From assembly GCA_002170875.2 (NCBI GenBank), contig NHHT02000011.1:1-14187 (forward strand): DNA of 14,187 nucleotides. Direction: 5' to 3'. The stretch is from Pelagibacteraceae bacterium TMED170. Lineage in GTDB: Bacteria; Pseudomonadota; Alphaproteobacteria; Pelagibacterales; Pelagibacteraceae. The translations under genes were made by a program, and so were the position numbers. Shown here one piece after another: positions 4,778-12,995 of this stretch. Position 1 is the stretch's first letter. The number at the start of each line of letters is the position of its first letter. The notes beneath the pieces are model-generated. The model was given only the letters and a program-made list of their open reading frames with translations. It made no database searches and was not told where the DNA came from.

Positions 4778-6784
4778 ATGAATAAGCATACTTTTGCTTT
4801 TTGTGATTTAACCTACGTAGGAAAAGGCCTTTCCAGCAATGCCTTTCCTTATGCTGGCGCTATTGTTGGTTCACATTTAAAGAGAAAATTTGGTGAAGAG
4901 ATTGATGTTCAACTTTTTAAATATCCAGATGATTTCAAAAATTATTTAGAAAACAACAAACCTAAATTTATTTGTTTTACAAATTATTCATGGACAATGG
5001 ATTTATCCCATGAATTTGCAAAAAAAATTAAAAAAAAATTTCCTGATGTTATTACTATTTTTGGCGGGCCAAATTATCCCATAGAAATTATTGAACAAAA
5101 GAAATTTCTTTTATCATATCCTGCTGTAGATTTTTATATAAAAGGAGAAGGAGAAATTGGTTGTTCTAATTTATATGAAAAATTAAAAGAATTTAATTTT
5201 AATGTAAAAGCTTTGAAAAAAACTAAAATACTTTTAGGTAACTGTCACTATATTGAAGATAACGAATTATATATAGGAGAAAACTTACCTAGAGTTATAA
5301 ATCTTGATGAAACGCCATCGCCGTATTTGAATGGTATGTTAGATAAGTTTTTTGATAAACATTTAATACCTAGTATCCAAACATCCAGAGGATGTCCTTT
5401 CAAATGCTCTTTTTGCCAAGAAGGCAAAGACTATTTTACAAAAATATGTAAGTATTCTTTGGATAGAGTGATCGCTGAAATAGATTATATAGCCGCTAGA
5501 GTAAAAAATCCTTATTTTTATTTATTAGATTCTAATTTTGGAATGTATAAACAAGATATTCCAATTGCAGAACATATAAATAGTGTCAGAAAAAAAACTG
5601 GTTGGCCAAAATATATAGAAGGTGCTTTAGGAAAAAGTAAAAAAGTAATGGATGTAGTTAAGATTTTAGAAGGATCTATGAATTCAAGTGTAGCTACTCA
5701 ATCAACTGATGCTGAGGTACTTGAAAATGTTAAAAGAAAAAATGTTCCAGATGAAACAGCAGTAGAAATTATTGAGCATGCAGATGCAAAACTTGGAAGT
5801 AGTTTTGCCGAGATGATACTTTGCTTGCCAGGGGATACCAAAGAAAAACACTTTAAGTCAATGTATGACATGATAGATAAAAGTGCTAACGTCGTAAGAT
5901 CTCATCAACTTCTTATGCTTCCAGATTCTGAAATGTATACAAAAGATTATAGAGCTAAATATGGAATGAAAACGAGATATCGTTTACAACCTAATTGTTT
6001 TCAAAACTATGAATTATTTGGTGAACAATTCGCATCTGCAGAAATAGACGAACTTTGTGTGGCTAATAATACTATGTCTTATGAAGATTATCTTGAAGGT
6101 AGATTTTTTAATTTAACAGTAGAAATTTTTTACAATAATGCTGTTTTTAAAGAATATATTAATTTTTTAAAAGAACATGAAATTAAAGCTTCATTACTTA
6201 TTAAAAAAATTAATGAAGAAATTCCAAAAAGTAATTTGAAAAAATTGTACGAAAAATTTATAGAGGAAAATGAAAAGTCTTTATGGAAAGAAAAATCTGA
6301 ACTCGAAGAGCATATTAAAACTCCTGGAAATATTCAGCTTTATATAAAAAATAATTTGAGGCCAAACGAACAATTAACTTACAGAGCAATGGCTTTTTTT
6401 GATAAAATGAGCGAATTACATAATATTGTTTTAAAAGCTAGCAAAGATTTATTAAAAGAAAAATCAGTTTTAAATGAGGAAAAAGAAAACTATCTAAATC
6501 AATTGACTAAATTTAGTTTATTAAAGAAAAATAATTTATTGTCTTTAGATGATATTGTGACGGAAAAATTTAATTACGATTTTACAAAAAATGAGTCTCC
6601 TTTTTCATATTTCAAACCACAAGCTTTAGATATAAATTTTTCTCATTCAGTAGAACAAAAGAAGGTTATAGCAAATTATATTGAGACTTTTGGTGGTAAA
6701 TCAATCTCCAATCTTGGATCAATGCTTAGTAGAAGTCCGGTTAATTATTTTTATAGAAATGTAGAAGTAATTAGTTACAAATAA
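4778..6784 (+). CDS. Cobalamin-binding radical SAM enzyme (class B-like)
   Basis: The 668-aa protein has an N-terminal Rossmann-like half (about 1-175) resembling B12-binding domains, with FGGPNYP (95-101) and KGEGE (122-126), both typical of B12-radical SAM proteins. A radical SAM core follows, with the iron-sulfur motif RGCPFKCSFC (C206, C210, C213) preceded by the usual S-R-G. The long C-terminal region (about 430-668) is helical and lysine/glutamate-rich, with no motif I know. This class performs methylation at unreactive carbon or phosphorus, ring contractions and other radical rearrangements, using SAM and often methylcobalamin. The substrate is unknown; neighbours point to a nucleotide-sugar or glycan intermediate. 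No canonical DxHxxG cobalamin-ligand motif is visible, which is common in this class because many are base-off/His-off. No Shine-Dalgarno is visible, and the start is inferred from the first in-frame ATG. Confidence 0.85.
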   Translation: MNKHTFAFCDLTYVGKGLSSNAFPYAGAIVGSHLKRKFGEEIDVQLFKYPDDFKNYLENNKPKFICFTNYSWTMDLSHEFAKKIKKKFPDVITIFGGPNYPIEIIEQKKFLLSYPAVDFYIKGEGEIGCSNLYEKLKEFNFNVKALKKTKILLGNCHYIEDNELYIGENLPRVINLDETPSPYLNGMLDKFFDKHLIPSIQTSRGCPFKCSFCQEGKDYFTKICKYSLDRVIAEIDYIAARVKNPYFYLLDSNFGMYKQDIPIAEHINSVRKKTGWPKYIEGALGKSKKVMDVVKILEGSMNSSVATQSTDAEVLENVKRKNVPDETAVEIIEHADAKLGSSFAEMILCLPGDTKEKHFKSMYDMIDKSANVVRSHQLLMLPDSEMYTKDYRAKYGMKTRYRLQPNCFQNYELFGEQFASAEIDELCVANNTMSYEDYLEGRFFNLTVEIFYNNAVFKEYINFLKEHEIKASLLIKKINEEIPKSNLKKLYEKFIEENEKSLWKEKSELEEHIKTPGNIQLYIKNNLRPNEQLTYRAMAFFDKMSELHNIVLKASKDLLKEKSVLNEEKENYLNQLTKFSLLKKNNLLSLDDIVTEKFNYDFTKNESPFSYFKPQALDINFSHSVEQKKVIANYIETFGGKSISNLGSMLSRSPVNYFYRNVEVISYK

Positions 6785-6821
6785 GCAAATACCATTTAAT
6801 ATAAGCAAATAATTTATCTTT

Positions 6822-8348
6822 ATGCCAAAAAATAACAAATTATTAGATTTAAAAGACTTAAAACAAATAAGAAAAAAATTTAAAAAAAAAAAAATTATCC
6901 TGTGCCACGGTGTCTTTGATTTACTTCATGTTGGTCATATAAATTATTTTAAAGCTGCAAAAAGTTTTGGAGATATTTTAGTGGTCTCTATTACTGATGA
7001 CAAACACGTAAATAAAGGTCCTGGTAGACCAGCTTTTTCTGTATTAAATAGAATTAAATTTCTAAAAGAAATTAATTGTATAGACTATGTTTATGCAAGC
7101 ACATTTAGCACAGCAGAAAATGTTATATTAAATTTAAAACCACACTTTTACTGCAAAGGAAGTGAATATACCGTAAAACAAATAGAATTTGACCAAAATT
7201 TAAAAAAGGAGATCCTGGCTCTTAAATCTATTAAAGGTAAATTTAAAACTATTAAACAGCCAAGTTATAGTTCGAGTAAGTTTATCAATGATAATGATTT
7301 TCAAAACCTTCACTCAGAGGCTAAAAATTACATAGAAAATATTAGAAAGAAATATGGATTAAGAAGAGTACAGGACTCTGTTAATAAAATAGCAAACAAA
7401 AAAGTTTTAATTATAGGAGAAACTATAATTGACAAATATATAACAACCGAAAGTATTGGAAAATCAGGTAAAGAACCAATGCTTGTTGTAAAACCAAAAA
7501 AAGAAATAAATTTTCTTGGAGGTTCGGCTTATATAGCTAATCTATGTTCAAGTTTTGTTAAAAGAATAAAAATTATAAGTTTTTTAGGAAAAGAGAATAC
7601 TGAAAAAAAGTTTGTATTAAATAATTTAAATAAAAAAATTAAACACAAGTTTTTCTTAAAATCTAAATCACCAACAATCAAAAAATTAAGATATGTGGAT
7701 TATTACAGAAATACAAAAATTATAGGGGTATACGATCTTAATGACGATCCTATTTCAAAAGTAGAGGAAAAAATTTTTTATAATGCTATCAAAAAAGATA
7801 TCAAAAAATATGAAGTAGTAATAGTTGCAGATTATGGACATGGAATAATAACTAAAAAAATAAGGGAATTAATATTGAAGAATGGAAAAAAAGTATTTTT
7901 AAATACTCAAATTAATTCATTTAATAGAGGTTTTCATACAGTCTTTAATTATAAAAAAATTAATACACTTATTATAAATGAAAGTGAGTTAAGATATGAA
8001 CTTAGAGATAAACATTCTAACATTGTTAATTTAGTCAAAAAAATTAGAAATAACATTTCAGCAGAAAATATTATTGTTACTAGAGGCAAGGGTGGAGCAG
8101 TAATTATTAATTCAAAAAGTAAACAAGTGTTGTCTTGTCCGGCTTTTAATCAAAGCAATAAAGATACAATAGGAGCAGGAGATACTTTTTTTGGTTTATG
8201 TTCGTTGGCTTTATCTTCAAAAATACAGCCACAAATAAGTTTATTTTTGTCATCAATTGGTGCAAATTTTTCAATTGATCAAATTGGTAAAAAAAATATT
8301 TTTGATTTAAGTAGTCTTAAAAAATACATAGGTCATGTTTTAAAATAA
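6822..8348 (+). CDS. hldE: HldE-like bifunctional enzyme with inverted domain order (nucleotidyltransferase, then PfkB kinase)
   Basis: HldE phosphorylates heptose 7-phosphate at C1 and, after GmhB action, transfers a nucleotidyl group to make NDP-heptose. Here the nucleotidyltransferase is N-terminal (about 24-145), with GVFDLLHVGHINYF carrying the HxGH motif (H36-H39) and CKGSEY (111-116). The ribokinase-type kinase is C-terminal (about 192-505), with GETIIDKY, FLGGSAYIAN (231-240), VADYGHG (335-341), INESEL and the catalytic anion hole/base motif DTIGAGDTFFG (448-458; base D454). Standard HldE has the kinase first; at 508 aa this protein is slightly longer than the usual ~475. A linker of about 45 residues joins the halves. 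It may make ADP-, CDP- or GDP-activated heptose. A 13-base A run (6882-6894) lies in codons 21-25. It starts 37 bp after the radical SAM gene. Confidence 0.88.
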   Translation: MPKNNKLLDLKDLKQIRKKFKKKKIILCHGVFDLLHVGHINYFKAAKSFGDILVVSITDDKHVNKGPGRPAFSVLNRIKFLKEINCIDYVYASTFSTAENVILNLKPHFYCKGSEYTVKQIEFDQNLKKEILALKSIKGKFKTIKQPSYSSSKFINDNDFQNLHSEAKNYIENIRKKYGLRRVQDSVNKIANKKVLIIGETIIDKYITTESIGKSGKEPMLVVKPKKEINFLGGSAYIANLCSSFVKRIKIISFLGKENTEKKFVLNNLNKKIKHKFFLKSKSPTIKKLRYVDYYRNTKIIGVYDLNDDPISKVEEKIFYNAIKKDIKKYEVVIVADYGHGIITKKIRELILKNGKKVFLNTQINSFNRGFHTVFNYKKINTLIINESELRYELRDKHSNIVNLVKKIRNNISAENIIVTRGKGGAVIINSKSKQVLSCPAFNQSNKDTIGAGDTFFGLCSLALSSKIQPQISLFLSSIGANFSIDQIGKKNIFDLSSLKKYIGHVLK

Positions 8349-8362
8349 CAAGTGTAAAAACT

Positions 8363-9310
8363 ATGCATGTAATAATTACCGGAGGGTCTGGATATATCGG
8401 AACAGTATTAGCCAAACACCTATTGTTAAGAAATCATAAAGTGACCGTCATTGATAATTTTTGGTTTGGCAATTATTTAAAAAAACAAAAAAATTTAAAA
8501 ATTATTAAAGAGGATATTAGAAATTTTGATAAACTTAATATAAAAAATACTCATGCTATTATTCATTTAGCTAATATTGCAAATGATCCATCTGTAGAAT
8601 TAAACCCGACATTATCATGGGAGGTAAATGTTTTAGCTTCTAAACTAATTGCAGATCATGCCGTAAAAAATAAAGTAAAAAAGATAATTTTTTTTAGTTC
8701 TGGAAGTGTTTATGGTGTTAAAAAAGAGAGGAAAGTAACAGAAAATCTAAAACTTAATCCTATATCAGTTTATAATAAGACAAAAATGATCGCTGAAAGA
8801 GTGTTTCTAAGCTACAAAAACATTTTAGATATTAAATGTTTGAGGCCAGCTACAGTTTGTGGATTATCAGAAAGACTAAGATTAGACGTAACAGTTAATA
8901 AGTTAACTTTTGATGCGTTTTATAAAAATAAAATATTCGTTGACGGAGGGAGTCAAGTAAGACCTAATGTAAATTTAAAAGATATTATTAGAGTTGTAGA
9001 TCATTTCTTGTTTTCAAAAAAAAAATTTAAAGAAAATATTTATAATATGGGTTTTGAAAATTATAGTATTTTAAAGATTGCGAAAAAAATTCAAAAAAAA
9101 ACTGGAGCAAAACTTATTGTAAACAAGAGTATAGATATAAGATCTTACAGACAAGACTCTACCAGGTTGATAAAAACAGGATTTAAACCAAAGTTTGATG
9201 TGGATGATGCTATAAAAGAATTAATCGAATATTTTAAAGTAAATAAAAAAAATAAATTTGGAATTAAAAATTTTAACTTAAAAAAAATGAAAAAATTAAA
9301 TGTTAAATAA
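8363..9310 (+). CDS. NAD-dependent nucleotide-sugar epimerase/dehydratase (extended SDR)
   Basis: This 315-aa extended SDR has the N-terminal NAD site GGSGYIG (7-13), D31 after beta-strand 2 (VIDNFW) suggesting NAD(H) preference, the serine-bearing SSGSVYG (112-118) and catalytic Y137xxxK141 (YNKTK). LRPATVCG and GSQVRPNVNLKDI follow in the substrate half. Such enzymes oxidise a sugar hydroxyl on an NDP-sugar and either re-reduce it (epimerase) or lose water. The position directly after the HldE-like gene (14 bp gap) suggests it acts on NDP-heptose, analogous to HldD, but it lacks features I could call HldD-specific. It overlaps the next gene by 11 bases. The C-terminal tail is very lysine/asparagine-rich (NKKNKFGIKNFNLKKMKK, from 294) and may be a poorly constrained extension. 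Confidence 0.87.
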   Translation: MHVIITGGSGYIGTVLAKHLLLRNHKVTVIDNFWFGNYLKKQKNLKIIKEDIRNFDKLNIKNTHAIIHLANIANDPSVELNPTLSWEVNVLASKLIADHAVKNKVKKIIFFSSGSVYGVKKERKVTENLKLNPISVYNKTKMIAERVFLSYKNILDIKCLRPATVCGLSERLRLDVTVNKLTFDAFYKNKIFVDGGSQVRPNVNLKDIIRVVDHFLFSKKKFKENIYNMGFENYSILKIAKKIQKKTGAKLIVNKSIDIRSYRQDSTRLIKTGFKPKFDVDDAIKELIEYFKVNKKNKFGIKNFNLKKMKKLNVK

Positions 9311-9971
9311 TATTGGTAAAGAAGTAGATCTACTCGCCAAATATCCAAAACCCAAAAGAGATATTTCAAAGAGGGGAAATTCTAAGACACCGGAACAACA
9401 ACAATTAGCAAGAAAGTTCGGTAAAGATTTTTTTGATGGAGATCGAGCGAATGGATATGGGGGCTATTATTATAATGAGAGATTTTGGATAAATGTAATA
9501 CCTGACTTTATTAAATTTTATAACTTGAAAGATGGAGATAAAATTTTAGATGTAGGTTGCGGAAAAGGTTTTATGGTTTATGACTTTAAAAAAACTAATC
9601 CAAAATTTAAAGTTGAAGGTATAGATATTTCTGAATATGCTATAAAAAATGCTAAACTTGAAGTTAAAGATTATTTAAAAATTGGAGATGCAAAAAAATT
9701 AGATTACGAAGATAATTCTTTTGATTTAGTTATTTCTATCACCACGATACATAATTTAGACTTATTAGAGTGTAAAGAATCTCTTAAAGAAATTGAAAGA
9801 GTATCAAAAAAAAATAAATTTATAACAGTTGATGCTTTTTCAAATGAAAAAGAAAAAGAGCTAATGTATTCTTGGAACTTAACTGCTAAAACTATACTTC
9901 ATACCGATGAATGGAAGAAATTATTCTCTGAAGTTAATTATACTGGTGATTTTTATTGGTTCAAACCTTAA
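9300..9971 (+). CDS. Class I SAM-dependent methyltransferase
   Basis: The 223-aa protein has a Rossmann-type methyltransferase core. Motif I is ILDVGCGKGF (82-91), the acidic end of beta-2 is EGIDIS (106-111), motif II is GDAKKLDYEDNSFDLVISI (about 128-146), and the post-motif helix is KEIERVSK. The N-terminal about 60 residues (KPKRDISKRGNSKTPEQQQLARKFGKDFFDGDR) form an extended segment with a glycine/tyrosine stretch (GYGGYYYNERFW). In related proteins such a segment can close over the substrate. A small-molecule or sugar O/N/C-methyltransferase role is inferred from context; the methyl acceptor cannot be read from sequence. The start overlaps the end of the epimerase gene by 11 bp, and the stop overlaps the next start (TAATG), consistent with one translation-coupled transcript. 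Confidence 0.87.
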   Translation: MLNNIGKEVDLLAKYPKPKRDISKRGNSKTPEQQQLARKFGKDFFDGDRANGYGGYYYNERFWINVIPDFIKFYNLKDGDKILDVGCGKGFMVYDFKKTNPKFKVEGIDISEYAIKNAKLEVKDYLKIGDAKKLDYEDNSFDLVISITTIHNLDLLECKESLKEIERVSKKNKFITVDAFSNEKEKELMYSWNLTAKTILHTDEWKKLFSEVNYTGDFYWFKP

Positions 9972-10939
9972 TGAATAAAAATATATATAAAAAAATATAC
10001 GAACTACAAAAAAAGATACGTTTTGTAGAAGAAAAAATTTCAATCAATTACAAGAATTATTTAATGCGATGTCCAACGCATCTTTCAATTGGTCAGGAAG
10101 CAATTGCTGCCGCAAGTGGTCTTGCACTTAACAAAAAAGATATTGCAATTAGTTATCACAGATCACATGCTCATTATTTAGCAAAAGGGGGTAGTGCAAA
10201 AAAATTATTTGCAGAATTACATGGTTTTAAAGAAGGATGTAGTAAAGGGGTAGGCGGATCAATGCACCTAACTGACTTAAAAAATAATTTTTATGGTAGT
10301 ACCGCAATTGTATCTAATTCTATACCTGTGGGTGTTGGCTTGGCTTATTCTTTAAAGATTAATAATCAAAAAAATTTAGTTTGTATTTATGTTGGTGATG
10401 CATCTTTAGAGGAAGGAGTATTTTATGAGTCAATGAATTTTTGTGTAGTCAAGAAATTACCAGTGGTTTTTATTTGTGAGAATAATTTTTATTCAGTTTA
10501 TACTCATTTAAAAGACAGGCAGCCAAGACAAAGAAAATTATATAAACTTGCGTCAGCGATTGGAGTCAAATCGAATAAATTTAGTCAACAAAATCCCTAT
10601 AAATTATTTCTTAATTTAAAAAAAATTTTTGACAAAGTTAGAAAAGATCCACAGCCATACTTTGTTGAGGTAGAAACTTATAGATATTTGGAACATTGTG
10701 GTCCCAATGATGATACTAGATTAGGATATAGGAGTGAAAAAGAAGTAGAAAAGTGGAAAAAGAAGGATCCTTTAAAGTTTACTGAAAATTACTTGATAAA
10801 GAAGAATATATTTAAAAAAGATAGACTAAAGTCCATAGAAAAAGCCATTATTAAAAAAACAAACATAGATTTTAATTCAATAAAAAATCTTAAAAAGCCT
10901 CATTTCAACAATATAAAAAACTTAGTTTATAAAAAATGA
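9971..10939 (+). CDS. Thiamine-diphosphate-dependent E1 alpha-subunit-like protein
   Basis: The 322-aa protein matches the alpha subunit of 2-oxo acid dehydrogenase E1 (pyruvate, acetoin or branched-chain type). It has SIGQEAIAAASGLAL (39-53), the SYHRSHAHYLAKGG region (61-74), GCSKGVGGSMHL (89-100), and the ThDP/Mg2+ motif running from VGDAS (141-145) through to ENN (170-172). The common GDGA is GDAS here, retaining the Mg-binding aspartate. I place the start at ATG 9971, overlapping the preceding stop by one base. A TTG five codons upstream would lengthen it only slightly and is less likely. The stop overlaps the beta gene by ATGA, indicating stoichiometric production. No lipoyl E2 or E3 gene is present, so a complete oxidative complex is not encoded here. 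A non-oxidative decarboxylation or carboligation role is inferred. Confidence 0.88.
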   Translation: MNKNIYKKIYELQKKIRFVEEKISINYKNYLMRCPTHLSIGQEAIAAASGLALNKKDIAISYHRSHAHYLAKGGSAKKLFAELHGFKEGCSKGVGGSMHLTDLKNNFYGSTAIVSNSIPVGVGLAYSLKINNQKNLVCIYVGDASLEEGVFYESMNFCVVKKLPVVFICENNFYSVYTHLKDRQPRQRKLYKLASAIGVKSNKFSQQNPYKLFLNLKKIFDKVRKDPQPYFVEVETYRYLEHCGPNDDTRLGYRSEKEVEKWKKKDPLKFTENYLIKKNIFKKDRLKSIEKAIIKKTNIDFNSIKNLKKPHFNNIKNLVYKK

Positions 10940-11985
10940 AAATTACTTACGCCAAAGCGATTAATCAAGCACTAGAGGACGAGATGAAAAGAAACAAAAA
11001 TTTAGTTTGTTTTGGTCTTGGCGTTAACGATAGTTTAAATTTTTTTGGAACAACTAAAGGTCTAAAGGAAAAATTTGGAGAAAATAGAGTTTTTGAAACT
11101 CCGACATCTGAAAATGCAATGACAGGAATAGGAATAGGAATGTCTTTGTATAAAAATCCATGTGTGATGATGCATCAAAGATTAGATTTTTTTCTCCTCG
11201 CTATGGATCAATTAGTAAATAGTGCAGCAAAGTGGCACTATATGTTTGGAGGAATAAAAAGTGTTCCAATTACCATAAGATTGATTGTTGGTAAAGGGTG
11301 GGGTCAGGGACCTACTCACTCTCAAAGTTTACAAAGTTGGTTTGCTCATATTCCTGGTCTTAAGGTTGTTATGCCCGCACTACCATCAGATGCTTACAAT
11401 CTTTTAAAAGCATCAATTAGAGACCCTAATCCTGTTATTTTTATAGAACATAGATGGTTACATGGAGTAGAGGAGCATAAAATTGTTAAGAAAAATATTA
11501 AAAATCAAATTGGATCTTCACAAAAATTAAGTAAAGGGAAAGATTTTACAGTTGTGACGTACTCATTATCGACTTTAGAAATTTTAGCACTTAAAAAAGA
11601 TTTAAATAAAAATAATATTTTTTTTGATCATATAGATCTTCAAACAATAAAACCTCTTGATTTAAAGTTGGTTAAAAACTCACTAAAAAAAACAAAAAAA
11701 CTTTTAGTTCTAGATACTATTTCTCATCCCATTTGCTCAGTAGGATCAGAGCTAATATCACAAATATATTTAGACAAAAAAATAAAACTAGTTAAACCAC
11801 CAATTCTTTTAACATTGCCTGATATCCCTTCTCCAACAAGTACTTTTTACACAAAAGACTTTTATGTAAGCAAGCAAGATATTATAAATAAAATTAAATT
11901 GTTAACTAATAAATTAAAGAATATTAAATTAAGCAACTTTGTTGCGCACGATGTCCCTGATACAAAATTTAAAGGGCCTTTTTAA
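10936..11985 (+). CDS. Thiamine-diphosphate-dependent E1 beta-subunit-like protein
   Basis: The 349-aa partner of the alpha subunit has a transketolase-like pyrimidine-binding domain. The ThDP-activating glutamate is E59 (ETPTSENAMTGIGIGMS, 54-70). DQLVNSAAKWHYMFGG, GPTHSQSLQSWFAHIPGLKVVMP and DPNPVIFIEHRWLHG follow, all in the order found in pyruvate/acetoin dehydrogenase E1 beta. A C-terminal transketolase domain runs from about residue 195 (GSSQKLSKGKDFTVVTYS). It would form an alpha2beta2 enzyme with the preceding gene, with ThDP bound at the interface. The active site looks complete, so an active enzyme is expected. The substrate is unknown. The position between a methyltransferase and sugar dehydratase/aminotransferase genes suggests making a two-carbon or larger acyl or ketol substituent on a sugar, not central metabolism. 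Confidence 0.88.
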   Translation: MKITYAKAINQALEDEMKRNKNLVCFGLGVNDSLNFFGTTKGLKEKFGENRVFETPTSENAMTGIGIGMSLYKNPCVMMHQRLDFFLLAMDQLVNSAAKWHYMFGGIKSVPITIRLIVGKGWGQGPTHSQSLQSWFAHIPGLKVVMPALPSDAYNLLKASIRDPNPVIFIEHRWLHGVEEHKIVKKNIKNQIGSSQKLSKGKDFTVVTYSLSTLEILALKKDLNKNNIFFDHIDLQTIKPLDLKLVKNSLKKTKKLLVLDTISHPICSVGSELISQIYLDKKIKLVKPPILLTLPDIPSPTSTFYTKDFYVSKQDIINKIKLLTNKLKNIKLSNFVAHDVPDTKFKGPF

Positions 11986-11990
11986 ATTAG

Positions 11991-12995
11991 ATGAAATCAA
12001 AAATTTTATTATTGGGAAGTTCAAGTTTTTCCGGAGCATCAATGGTAAAATATTTATTAGATAAAAATAAATATAGCGTACATGGAACTTATAGAAGAAA
12101 AAAAAATAGTTCTTATTTACCATATAAATTTAGTAAGAATTTTAAATTATTTAAAGAATATAAAGTTGATCTTTCAAAAAATTCTAATCAACTTTTGAAG
12201 TTAGTAGCTAAAATAAAACCAGATTATATTATTGATTTTGCGTCAATCTGCATGGTCAATGAAAGTTGGAAAAATTCTGAATTTTATTTTCAAACTAATG
12301 TCTTATCTAAAATTAAGACGATAGAATATTTAAGTCAAACAAATTTTTTAAAAAAATATATTTATATATCCACACCTGAAATTTTTGGATCCTCTAAAAA
12401 CTTTGTAAATGAAAATCACAATATTTTTAATCCTAGTACTCCGTATGCAACTTCAAAATTGAGTGCTGAAATTTTACTTAAAAATTATTTTAAAAATTAT
12501 AATTTACCATTAATTATATCTAGGTTTTCAAATTTTTATGGCCCTGGACAACCCATTTACAGATTAGTTCCAAAAATAATTGCATGTATAGATAATAATA
12601 TTAAGTTTCCAATACAGGGTAATGGAAAATCAAAAAGAAATTTTATCTTCACATATGATTTTTGTAATGGAATTAATAAAATGATTGAAAAAGGCAAAAT
12701 CGGTCAAACTTATCACTTTTCAGGAAGCAATTTTAATAGCGTTTTTGATGTAGTAAAAACAGTATGTGACTTAAAAGCACACAATATAAAAACATTAATT
12801 AAAAAGGGTAGAGGCAGAATAGGTCATGATTTAGTTTATAAACTTGGCACAAAAAAAACTAGAAAAACATTAAATTGGAAACCAATTTACCCATTAAGAA
12901 AAGGCTTGAAAGAGATTATAATCTACCATAATAGACACTTTAATAATGTGCCAAATAAATTATTTAAGTACATTGATACCAGTTTAAAAAAATAA
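11991..12995 (+). CDS. NDP-sugar 4,6-dehydratase/epimerase-like extended SDR
   Basis: The 334-aa extended SDR has a modified nucleotide-binding motif GSSSFSGAS (9-17), DFASICMV where related enzymes have H-A-A, the segment STPEIFGSS (127-135) and catalytic Y152xxxK156 (YATSK). SRFSNFYGPGQ and RNFIFTYDFCNGI follow, typical of RmlB/GMD-like nucleotide-sugar 4,6-dehydratases and 4-epimerases. In RmlB the loop reads T-D-E. Here it is T-P-E, keeping the glutamate (E130) but replacing the aspartate acid, so either epimerase chemistry or a dehydratase variant is possible. It starts 5 bp after the E1 beta gene and its stop shares a base with the aminotransferase start. The pairing with a DegT-family enzyme suggests that it forms the 4-keto-sugar that is then aminated. 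Confidence 0.85.
   Translation: MKSKILLLGSSSFSGASMVKYLLDKNKYSVHGTYRRKKNSSYLPYKFSKNFKLFKEYKVDLSKNSNQLLKLVAKIKPDYIIDFASICMVNESWKNSEFYFQTNVLSKIKTIEYLSQTNFLKKYIYISTPEIFGSSKNFVNENHNIFNPSTPYATSKLSAEILLKNYFKNYNLPLIISRFSNFYGPGQPIYRLVPKIIACIDNNIKFPIQGNGKSKRNFIFTYDFCNGINKMIEKGKIGQTYHFSGSNFNSVFDVVKTVCDLKAHNIKTLIKKGRGRIGHDLVYKLGTKKTRKTLNWKPIYPLRKGLKEIIIYHNRHFNNVPNKLFKYIDTSLKK

Noticed and set aside
9145..9369. Minus-strand ORF of 74 codons
   Set aside because: Antisense to the epimerase/methyltransferase junction; its Phe/Leu-rich composition is the expected reverse of lysine-rich coding DNA.
9956..9970. Upstream TTG start for the E1 alpha gene
   Set aside because: ATG at 9971 overlaps the previous stop by one base (TAATG), the same coupling seen at the aminotransferase gene, and family alignment does not require the five extra residues.
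11929..12123. Minus-strand ORF of 64 codons
   Set aside because: Antisense to the E1 beta/SDR junction, with low-complexity aromatic composition.
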